Assembly (NCBI GenBank): GCA_013115125.1
Contig: JABANN010000458.1
Location: 1 to 27,877 of the forward strand
Source: Perkinsus olseni
Taxonomy: Eukaryota > Perkinsozoa > Perkinsida
DNA: 27,877 nucleotides
Direction of reading: 5' to 3'
Below, one piece after another: positions 1-12,170 of this stretch (positions are counted from its first letter, which is position 1; each line of letters begins with the position of its first letter). A program made the translations under genes and the position numbers. The notes beneath the pieces were generated by a model. That model had not been told where the DNA came from. It searched no databases and saw only the letters and a program-made list of their open reading frames with translations.

Positions 1-2501
1 GTCCCAGGGAGGCTCTTGCGTGGCAATGCCGAATGAACTCTCTATCACCATAATCCTCCAGAACTCGATCCTGGAATCATTGGTAAATTCAATGATTGAA
101 TTGAAAATTTAGTCAGTCAAATCAGATAAATCTGATCTACAGTTCACGACGACCTTCCTGACAACTCACTGAGAAGTCTTCCAAACAACTCCAACCATTA
201 ATCTTGAGGTTGAGTTTCGCCAAAACCGTCAAAACCTCCGTTGGTGGTGCGCATCCCCGGGGTTTCGGGACCTGAGAGACGGAGGAAAGGAACCTGGACT
301 CGCGAACTTATAGCGCATGTCACCCATATACCGTGCTTCTTACCTGGCTGAGTAATTTACGAACGGTGTGCGCAGATGATGTGTGACGTATACGGGACAC
401 CTCGTGGCACACCTTGCCGAGTAGGTGGGCTTTAATTGGGTCTTCCATCCAGGTGCCCTTCAACTCGTGCATAGTTGTCACTGGCGCAACCGTTCGATCG
501 CTCTTACTTATCTACACGTTGGAAAAATTCGCAATTTGCATTGAGATGGCCAAGTGAGAGCGGATCACACACCTCGTGAGCAACCAGTTCTGGGAAGTGA
601 CGCGAGACTCGTGCCAAGTCCTCCATCGAAGTGAGACTGGATATGAGGACGGCCATATACTCCAGAGATTGCATCTTGTAATTCGTGTATACCAGGCTCA
701 GACAACCTGTAAGAAAGGACATGCTGGCACACGAGCAGTGGTCTCGGGGCCTCACTGTCATCGAGCCTCACAGCTGCATCACACAAGGCGCACGTGGCAA
801 CGATGAATCGATGTGGATCGTAGTCGAATCCGTGCCCTAGATCTGCAAGGCGAGTGAGCAAGCACCCAACTACATGAGGGTCTTTCAGCTGTTCACTGCT
901 GCGCAAACCTATCAACACAAAATGCCACGAGCGAGAATACGACAGACTGAGTTATCACGACCACCCACCGGATATGACAGCAGCTATATCAGCGACTGAG
1001 AATTCCTCCCTCAACTCCACGATACGCTTGGACAGTGCTCTCTCTAGCGAAGCCGGCAGAGAAGCCATAGACTCTCCCAACTGACAAGGCTTTCTAGGAA
1101 GCAAATCGAAACTGTTTCATTGGATGCCCAAGACGAGCGCAGGCGATTGAAGATACCTCTGGCGCATGCTTCACCGAGCAAATCAATCGGCATACTTCAT
1201 GTGGAGCCAGTTCAGAGATATTCTCCTCCAAAACAGGGAAGATACTGGCCTGTGCGTCAGCTGAGAGTGCACCGAAGGTGATGAGGTTCCCTTACTAATG
1301 CACGCCCTGAAGCGGTGTGCTGCTTCGTTGGCAGAATCCCTTTATTCTGTCCTTGAAGAATGGCGGTAGCCAGACATACCCACGTCACCTTCCATTCCGA
1401 GAAATCGTAGGTGTAAATGCCAGGGTAGAGTCGTGCTGATAAGCATCTCGAAAAGAAGCATAGCATGGCACTCTCCGAGACCAATAAAGTAACCTTACTC
1501 TAGTAGGTCCGCATCACCACCTCTGAACGCTTCTATAGCCATGCCACAATCCTTAGCAGACAAGCGGACATTCGGATTGTTTGTGAGGAGCTCCGTGAAG
1601 CTTCTAGCCAGGCTCGCAAGCTGCTCTGCTCCAAGCCTAAGATTAATTTAATGAAAGCCTTTAAAAGGCGTAACACAAACAACGTCGACCGGAGTGTCGC
1701 CATGTTACCTGCATAACTTGGAAATTCCGAAGGCGACCCAAGCAATCTGCTGTGGAGTTGTGAACGATATCTTGCTTGAAGATGCTCCTAGTATCTGATT
1801 CACAAACCGCGGCGAAACTTTTCATTGGCAACGCTCAGAAAGTTACTCACTCGCTTCTCTGCAATTGCTATAATGTCCTCACTTATCCGAGCATGTGCCG
1901 CGTTCTTGTCTACTATGGATTGCTTAGAACGAGCCAATGCCGATAAGACCTTGGAGAGATCCCGACCTATCCGAGATGGAGAACATGTAGTTCAATCGCA
2001 TGTCGATTTCGCGAAGAGGTCCGTCTCCCACGTTTCTTCACGGAGCTACAACACTGTGCTGTGCGACATGCTCTTCCACCTAGCGGAATCCGCCACTACC
2101 TGTAAACGAAGTATCCACTAGATCCCTGCACCGCTTCAAATATTCCAGCCAGAGCAGATTATTGTAATACTTCTCCTCGTTCGCAGTGGCCTCCATCGCT
2201 ACAGCAAGGACGTGATGTTCCATACGGCGTACCTACATAGGCAGAAACTTGTTATTATTGCAAGCTATGGGCTGCAAGTAAATATTAATGCCATTTGACT
2301 CTTAGTCCTTGGGTAGCTTGGGCAGAGTAAGACCTCAAATATATTCCGCTGATACCGCTGTAATGGGGACCAGCTCTGCGATCCATTCTCGGGATTGTGC
2401 CCCCGAAGCGCTAGTGCCGATTTACGCCGCCTGGGGGCTATACTAAAGAACCTTGGGTTGCTCGAGGATACCAACCGTAGAGGTTTCTGAAACGTGATCA
2501 T
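1..2501 (-). CDS. Helical-repeat mitochondrial protein (FASTK/RAP-like), 3' partial
   Basis: Exons on the minus strand: 2501-2334, 2232-2100, 1966-1851, 1794-1709, 1636-1499, 1435-1389, 1260-1157, 1080-969, 908-756, 706-573, 511-344, 271-170 and 70 to the left edge. The 1461 nt before the last piece are 487 whole codons. The start opens an Arg/Ser-rich, acid-free leader (MITFQKPLRLVSSSNPRFF) typical of mitochondrial import. The body is made of short amphipathic helix pairs such as TPQQIAWVAFGISKL and DLSKVLSALARSK, the pattern of FASTK/heptatricopeptide RNA-binding proteins, which in alveolates act on mitochondrial RNA. A C-terminal RAP domain, if present, lies outside the window. Weak points are the first donor (GTCTTA at 2333) and the sixth, where 1389 or 1380 both keep frame. 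An alternative start is Met at 2223. The family call is by pattern only; the exon chain is firmer. Confidence 0.62.
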
Positions 2502-2791
2502 TCGAAATCGAAGCTGTACTGAGGCGAGAAGCGCTCCACCAACGGAACTTTGTACCTCAAAGTACTTACCAACACGAGGCAGGACGAGAAAACTTGAAAC
2601 AGAGTAAATTAGAGTCTTGATATCTCATTATGGAATACAACGCCCGTTACCTCCGAGGCAACCCATAGCAAGCAGATGAGAAAGGAAGTTGCTGATGGTA
2701 CCCATGAAGTGTTGATCGTTCCGCGAGTGAACGTAAAGTATCTGTCCATACGGCAACTACAACAAACATCATATCGAATGCCAGACATACC
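2502..2791. other. Intergenic spacer, kinase 3' side to repeat-protein 5' side
   Basis: This 290 bp spacer must hold the promoter and leader of the helical-repeat gene and the 3' untranslated region of the kinase. I see no open frame with coding character, no repeat and no RNA gene in it. Confidence 0.4.
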
Positions 2792-5807
<3,016 letters not shown>

Positions 5808-6153
5808 TAAAATAAGCAGCTAGCAGCCGAATAGCGAACTCCTCCATAACAGACTTATCGTAGGCTTAGACTCACAATCCCAAATGAGACGCAAGACACT
5901 CGACCCAGGTAGCTGCTTACAGCGGCTACGGTCGTCCCACGTTGACTGAGGTGAGGCGACCCCGCGTAAGCAGCCGGTTATCAACACGACAATTCCCCAC
6001 GTGACGGCAAAGACATCATAGAAATATTGCCTCATGGCGAAATATTGCTACATGGCGTTCTCCATAGGTATAGGTGGCTCGCACGGGAATGATGCTGCTG
6101 CATGAGAGTCACTGAGAGTCTCCGAAAGACATCAACAATATCGTTCAGCATGA
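5808..6153. promoter_or_regulatory. Spacer upstream of the CDPK gene
   Basis: This 346 bp stretch lies between the end of the MYCBPAP-like gene and the kinase start codon, both on the minus strand, so it should hold the kinase promoter. It has a short open frame (6035-5820) beginning with a hydrophobic stretch, which I regard as chance because no splice continuation fits. A direct repeat inside it is listed separately. No promoter motif is recognised. Confidence 0.35.
6022..6057. repeat. Tandem 18-bp direct repeat
   Basis: Two abutting copies: AAATATTGCCTCATGGCG at 6022-6039 and AAATATTGCTACATGGCG at 6040-6057, differing at two positions. They lie about 215-250 bp upstream of the CDPK start codon. 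They may be a regulatory site pair or plain tandem duplication; the sequence does not say which. Confidence 0.75.
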
Positions 6154-8218
6154 CTAAATAGAGTCCACGATATCGTAAATGAGCTCCCTCATGGTTCCCA
6201 ACATGTTGCTCCTTTCTATAGACTCGTCCAGCTCACCAATAGTCTCCTGAAATAGGGACTGCCTACGGCTGCTCTACGGTAGAAGAGACAACCTCTGTTG
6301 TTCGCAGCTCCAGCTCAGTGGCGCACAATCCTTCGAGGGTGATCAGCTGCCGCTCGCTTCGAGGCTGCGTCTCGATCACCCATAGGTCTCGGAAGTATCC
6401 AAAAACCTAGGTTGTCTACGCATAGAGACTCTCATAGTCAAGCACTTTATCCGAGAGCGTCTTCAATCGGTTCCGTGCATACCGGGCTCGTGAATGAGAC
6501 GCGAAGCTTCGAAGATTCCCCAGGTAGAAGTCTTCCACTGCGCTGGGGACACGCGAATGGTGACTGCATGGACAGTTCGACGCTAGTGTTCGGAGCTTCC
6601 TGCTCCAATGACGTCTCCCGGACGAAAGCGAAGTTGATAACCTGCCGAACTTGCTTTCGACAATGCAAGCGCGCCCGAAAATACCGTCGTCCCGTCGTTG
6701 GTTATGCGAATTTCCTCCGAGACTGGTGGCTCGCCAGCCAGGTGTGTGGAGAAAAACAAGTTGCAAGTGGACAGAGAAATGCTAGGTCCGACCTTCCCAG
6801 CGGTCACAGGTTCCAGCCTCGCCTGATCAAGATCTCCCAAGTTCCAATGCAGAAACCAAGACCTCGAGTAATACCTCGGGCGCTCGATTCTCCGCTGCAT
6901 CCAGATTACCGTGTCTCCGAGTGTCTGCTGATCCCTAACACACTATCTCTCGAGTTCTTCCTTGCGCGGACCTCTCACATCTTCGATGTGGCCACTAGTT
7001 TCCTCACCCGAAGGACCCTCCTTGATACCCCTAACCTCCAACGTATCATCAAAAGGCAGCACGCCAGCTGCGGCTTCTCGCATTGATGCCCGGAACCTAG
7101 AAGTCTTCATCACAACGTGCAGTTACGACGAAAGTTCTACCTTATCAGTCTGTCTTTCAAATACTGATCATCCCTCCAGGTCTTATGTGATTTGCCCTCT
7201 CGGTGGATGCAACAATCCTTGAGCCAAGGCTTCCGGATAATTTCACTGATTACATGCATCCGTGAGAGCCTCAAGGGCACGTATAGACCAGAGAACATAT
7301 TGCCAACCTGAAAACAAGCAGTCTCAGGGCCGCTCCGATGCCATAATTGAACCTGGATAAATTTAACCCCGCCGTCTCGCAGAGTATGGTACCATAAATC
7401 TTCCCCACTTTTCTCGGCGAGAGGCGTCACCGAATCAAGAAGCTCGAATAATTCAATCCTTTCGCGGAACCTAACACGAAGTCGGAAAGAGTTGCTCATC
7501 ATCCTTCGGATAAACTCCTACTCTTCGGCTCGAGTTATAACAAGTTCGCCTGAGTCTCTGCCTGTGGCCTCTGCGGCACGTTTCCGAAATCTGCTCAACA
7601 AGCGCGGAAACAGTAACTCATAAGGCCATAGTTACCTTTCCCATTCCCGAGCCACGGCCTCGTGGCGGTCAATAACTCGACTCTCTCTATCGGCCATCAA
7701 TTTCTCCTCCAGTGTGAGACTCTCCAACCTCCTGGAACAGTCTCACCGGTGTCGCTCACGAGAAGCAAGTAAAGATCATCCCGGTATGCGAATCGACTCT
7801 CACTTAAACGGCCTACCAACTACGTGACTGTCACCTCTGCCGTCCTGCAAAGTACTCCGTGCTCAATCGCGCGATGTCATCTTGCGATGGGAATAACGAT
7901 TCCGGAACACGATGCCTGGGTACGCCCTCTGAAGAGACACCGAATTTCTGAGTGGGATATCGCCAGCGGATCGCAGGACACTTCATCTTTTGGCCGTCCG
8001 TGAGTGATCCAGACGTTTCCACGAGAACGGCAGCCCTTACTACCTTCCTGAGGTGTCACCGGAAGTCGGCCGGACGCTGGCGGTGCAGCCTTGGGTCTAT
8101 CCGAGATGCGACTCTGAATAGACTCATCAGGAAGACCATCTTTGTCTGTTTTGGATCCTCTCCGCCGTATGAATATCCTCTTTCCCTTTACAACAGGCGA
8201 AGCTTCCACGGAGGACAT
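6154..8218 (-). CDS. MYCBP-associated protein homologue (FAP147-like flagellar protein)
   Basis: Exons: 8218-8044, 7928-7835, 7731-7636, 7590-7522, 7470-7353, 7307-7141, 7096-6979, 6927-6685, 6641-6483, 6406-6293 and 6246-6154; 1446 nt, 481 residues. The run EFRERIELFELLDSVTPLAE, then NMFSGLYVPL, then WRDDQYLKDRL leading to TLEVRG is the conserved core of the MYCBPAP family. After it comes an Ig-like ASH/MSP-type beta-sandwich (STCNLFFSTHLAGEPPVSEE, then IRITNDGTTVINFAF, then SFTSPVFGYFRDLWVIE). In Chlamydomonas the homologue FAP147 belongs to the C1b projection of the axonemal central pair; a similar role in a flagellated zoospore is inferred. It is about half the length of the human protein. 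Donor GTTGTC at 6292 is unusual but gives a 46-nt intron and keeps frame. A 57-nt in-frame segment in exon 8 (YYSRSW...) may be a further intron. Confidence 0.78.
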
Positions 8219-8871
8219 CTAGAAAGACGGCTGATAAGTGAAAATGCGTTGTTATAGGCGCAGGAACGCAGCATCCCGAGGAACCAACGTTATCTGCATG
8301 ATCCGTCAGTACCGCGGGCGGGCGCGGCTTCAAAAATATTTCGAACACCGTAGACATTCGATGAAATGTGGTGCCCGATGCAATGCGGTGCCCGATGCAA
8401 TGCGGTGCTGTCTCGTGCCAGTCAGAGCGTGCTGAAATCACTTACGACGTATGGCCAACCCCTCTGGAACGAATCTACTACGTGGCGATGGAACTGCTGA
8501 TGTGAGCTCTACAGGTTGGGAGGCTATGCAGGCTGCCGTGTTTCAAGTCGTAGTGAATGGGCTTTGGGATATACCACGCATCTCTATCCGTCCGACATTT
8601 GAACACCTAACGCGCACCCATTCAGTCTGCGTAGCGCACTCAGAGTGAATGGTTACCTTATACATCGAGCAGTGCATGGGGCAATTAGCTACGTCTTTCT
8701 GATCGAAGGGTGCCGATTTGCACGCCTGTGAACAATAGTGTCTTCGGCCTTCTTCTTCTGCTGCTGTCGCTTCTTTTGTTTTCGGTTGGGAGCGTAGCTT
8801 ACTCTGAGTTCAAGAAAAGTAGGAGTCTTTTCATGAAGTATGCGTATTGCAGTGTATCATCCAAGTCAGCT
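8219..8871. promoter_or_regulatory. Divergent intergenic region
   Basis: This 653 bp region separates the divergently transcribed MYCBPAP-like (-) and Cgr1-like (+) genes and so should carry both promoters. A hydrophobic open frame runs in phase into the Cgr1 start (Leu/Val-rich stretch near 8740-8800); I take it as untranslated leader because the Cgr1 family begins with a short basic head. It contains the 17-bp repeats listed next. No other gene is supported. Confidence 0.45.
8371..8404. repeat. Tandem 17-bp perfect repeat
   Basis: GTGCCCGATGCAATGCG occurs twice with no gap (8371-8387 and 8388-8404). A decayed third unit (TTCGATGAAATGTG) precedes it and a partial unit (GTGC) follows. It lies in the divergent promoter region, about 150 bp from the MYCBPAP-like start. 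Confidence 0.85.
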
Positions 8872-9673
8872 ATGACCAAGGTCCGACCTCCTAAGGCTCA
8901 GAATCCATCCCGGCTATGCGTCAGTGGCAGACCGTGGAAGCAACTAGCCGGAAGCAAGTAATATTTGAGATTTCATTGGGAGTTCGCGTGTGGCGCTTTC
9001 CATGCGGCACGGCAACATCCACGGACGGCCTACGTAACAATTTCTACCAAATCCGTCAATTGCCGCCTTTGAATCTTACTCTGGGCTGTCGGCCGACGAG
9101 AAACTGATAGAGAACGTCAGGAAATTATTGATTGTCGCGGACACATCTCTAATAGAGATTCTCAATCCCTTCTCCGAGGGCGTGTGCCAAGATGATGCCT
9201 GTCTACGCTTGAAGTTCAGGTCCATTAAAGTGAAGGCGAGCAACCGAGACTACCGTCCCCCTTCGAAGCCTGGTATGAGCAAGTTCGAAGCCCGTAAAAT
9301 CCGCGAACGCGATGTGAGCCTCGCTAAAGGACGTGAAGCAGAATTGAAGGCTGTCGCCAAGGAGAAGCGGGCCATAGCGAACAAGAAACGTGTGGAGAAG
9401 GCGGAGAGGAAGAAAGAGAATGAAATCAGAAGCGGCCAATATCAGGTAACTTCATGTAGTATGACATGATGGCTCTTTGTCTCGGGATCGTTCACAATAG
9501 ACACGGCATGAACCATGTCATTCTTTCAGGTTATCAAGAATACGAGTAAGCTCCGCAGGTATGACAAGAAGGCCATGTCCAAGGTTATGAAGATGAGCCC
9601 TGAGATGATTGAAGAGATCAGTCGTAAGGGTCGCCGGTCCACCAGGACAAGCGTGACTCCCTCGTTCAAGTAG
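8872..9673 (+). CDS. Cgr1/CCDC86-type nucleolar rRNA-processing protein
   Basis: Exons: 8872-8957, 9220-9445 and 9530-9673; 456 nt, 151 residues. The head CVSGRPWK matches the VSGK.WK motif that opens the yeast Cgr1 family. The middle is a long Lys/Glu/Arg-rich helix (around KRVEKAERKKENEIR) and the tail begins QVIKNTSKLRRYDKKAMSK, close to the CCDC86/Cgr1 end signature. Cgr1 acts in the nucleolus in 60S subunit assembly and rRNA maturation. Exon 2 has an alternative upstream acceptor at 9121 that would insert exactly 33 in-frame residues (see findings). An in-frame upstream Met at 8834 exists; 8872 was chosen because it gives the usual short head. Confidence 0.82.
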
Positions 9674-9836
9674 CCACTGAGTTATTCCTCCAGTGGCGGC
9701 GCTGGTCATCAGCTTCACACGTTTCTATCTTTGGTGCTCTCATGTTTGTTAAACTTGCTGATGTGAACATACCAAAACTCGCTGTGAGTGGTGGAGATGT
9801 CCGGCGGATTCCGTAGGGGTTCCTTCCTTCGTTCGC

Positions 9837-12159
9837 ATGGTCGCTCCCACCTCCACCTTCCTGAAGACCTTTTGGAGGGTTCATCAGAGCTCCTTGACCT
9901 CCCTGGAGGTAGTATGTCTTGCGCCGTGTACTGTGATCGCTGTTCACCTCAGGCCGTCAGCGATGAGGCTTCATCGGACGAGAAGGAGGCTCACCGTAAA
10001 CAGTCAGCCAAGATTCTCAAAGAAATGTTCGCACCGAACTTCACAAGGTAGCAGTATCCAATTTCAACTTAACGTCAACTACTGACACGGCTGATGGTCT
10101 TCTCAGAGCTGTACTAGAGCTCGTGACTTCGGACGAAGCTCGTGAACAGCTCGCTACGACTTTACAAGGGAAGGCTCCGTGTTTTACCGATGAGTTCGAG
10201 ATGGCATCCGTAGAGTGCATGGCCGCCATGGTTCGCGGGTACTAGCGTTGCGAAATTATTCGAGTCGGCAGCGATTTGGGCACGTCATGCTCGGGCTGTG
10301 CTCGTGTTATTCGCAATCGAGGGCTCTTAAGTGTTCTTCTGCTCGTGGGCATTCAGTCAACCGAGGAGCTTTTGGGGGTTCACGGCTTTCATCTCAGGCA
10401 AATACTTGATCCATCGCGCTTTCAAAGCCAGCCGGACATAGACCCAGCCACTCGGAAGTCAGCCTCGGCGATGATCGAACTAGCGTTTGCTAAAATTATT
10501 GGAGGTAGTACACTGATGTGCGAGGATCAGACTGTGAGCATCAACCACCGCCGCAGGTGACTTTACCCAAGGTAAAGCGTGGCTGTGTAGTCCCGCTATG
10601 GGAAGGGTCGGGCAGTTGCTGTTGGGGGCTCGACCAACGGGTGACAATGCCAAAACAGTGACGCTTTCAACTGGGGGAAGAAGCGACAACGAACTGAGGG
10701 CTGGAGTATTGCGTTTCCTGGACTTGATTGTCAAAGATGGTAATCGGGGCGTTTTGATGAGGTATTATTCATTCTGATGAAGTTGGACGAAGTCTGAACA
10801 CGGACTGGGGCACGCTTACCGGCTGTTGACTGGGGGCTCCCTATTAGGGAACACTCTCGCGATGTCTCGTTTCGGTCTGCGCTACTCGCGCTTGTCGGAT
10901 CCGTCTACCCCACCATTCAGGTCATCTTTCATCGGATAGTCAGCGCAAAGAGCTAGTTCTTGGCTGTCCAACCGTGAACAGCGTCCTGGTTGAGCGAGTT
11001 AACCAAACCATAGACTCGCTGGAAGAGTGGCTCCGGTGAGTCACCACGCCCAGATAACGTGCGGGGTCACACGTTTCGTCAAACTTGCGTCCGCATCTGA
11101 CTTCTCGTATTCGTCGTTGTTGGTTTGCAGAGCATCTCCCAGCACTCGGAATCCTACTGACGTTAACATCTCCTTGACCAATGCTTCTAATAGTCCAGTA
11201 CTGAAGCTGTACAAGGTAATACTGCCGCATCACCACGGTCCTAAAGTCAAGTCAATCAAGACTCACACTAGTCAAGGAGACTCGTCGACTCAGATTTGAT
11301 ACCCGTGTTTTCAGGATATTCCGGACGCCGCTCTGAAGGAAGACTTCATGACTGTTCTCGCTTTGACGATTCGCGAGGCTTCGAAGGTGAGGTATAGATG
11401 ATTTTCGGCTACCGTGAGAGATGCACTCTCACAGCGATGTGTATGAGTCTCTAGAAACAGGAAGCATTCTCGCCTGCAGATACCGGCGTGCAAAGAGTTC
11501 GTGGAGGAGGCTGATCGGGAATTTTTTGTGTTGCATACTACTGGGAAAAGTGTCCTCTCGCGTTGGCTCGATAAGCAGACCCAGAAGTAATCAGCGTAGC
11601 CACATTCTGATTCGCAGCGTTCTGTGTGTGGCGGCGGTAACTTCAAGTTCTCAGGCACAACTCTCGAGCATTGGACAACTACAAGAATTATCTCTCGACG
11701 GGGCCTACAGAAGCTGATGCCGCCATCCAGGCTTTCACTTCAGTAAGACTCTTTAGTAGTTTCCCGCGGAATAGATGCTCTATGCGGTTCTCTAACTTCA
11801 GAGAGATACCTCGTTTAGATACTTCCCCTCGGAAGCCGCGAGTTCTCCTTGCCGTTCGGTGCTGACATCGACCGAGCCATCACGAACTTCCACTCTACCG
11901 AGATAAACTCTTCCAAGACGGCTCGCCTGCCAAGGTGCGTATAGTACGGCAAACGCAGTTCGACCCCCGTAAACGATCTTCAGGGACGTCCTAACGGCGG
12001 ATACGGTCGGATCAATTCTCCGACTGCTTGGAGTGGGAGTTTTCGAAGTGGACATCCGGAACACCACGGCCAAGTGTATAAGTCAGCCAGGGAGCCGAGT
12101 GAGAATGCTTTGAGAGCCCATAGCCGCAAATTTGTTCACCGTGTAGGTTTCGAATCTGA
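9837..12159 (+). CDS. Unknown multi-exon helical protein
   Basis: Supported exons: 9837-9908, 9953-10047, 10107-10238, 10272-10504, 10557 to 10739 or 10761, 10848-10920, one ending at 11035, 11131-11215, 11315-11386, 11480-11586, 11655-11742, 11819-11934, 11984-12073 and 12147-12159; about 470 residues. The start codon opens MVAPTSTFLKTFWRVHQSSL. Long Leu/Ala-rich segments such as VIRNRGLLSVLLLVGI and RAGVLRFLDLIVKD suggest a HEAT/ARM-like helical solenoid; the C-terminal part (LPLGSREFSLPFGADIDRA) is not recognised. The exon near 10848 is open in all three frames. Two chains keep phase: donor 10739 with acceptor 10982, or donor 10761 with acceptor 10995. No signal peptide or membrane segment is clear. 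I do not recognise the family. Confidence 0.6.
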
Positions 12160-12170
12160 AAAAGATACAG

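Noticed and set aside
5820-6035. Short minus-strand frame starting MRQYFYDVFAVTWG, resembling a signal peptide
   Set aside because: It is only 71 codons, ends without a splice partner in phase with the kinase start, and its second half has no coding character.
6412-7086. Plus-strand frame of 224 codons opposite the MYCBPAP-like exons
   Set aside because: It lies antisense to phase-consistent exons with a recognisable family core and shows no domain of its own; it is a shadow.
8710-8871. Leucine-rich hydrophobic run in frame with the Cgr1-like start
   Set aside because: There is no ATG before it, and a membrane segment would not suit a nucleolar protein; Met at 8872 gives the normal family head.
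9742-9783. Possible extra first exon (MFVKLADVNIPKLA) of the unknown helical gene, followed by GTGAGT
   Set aside because: Its phase-0 donor does not match the phase of the open frame before Met 9837; the ATG at 9837 makes it unnecessary.
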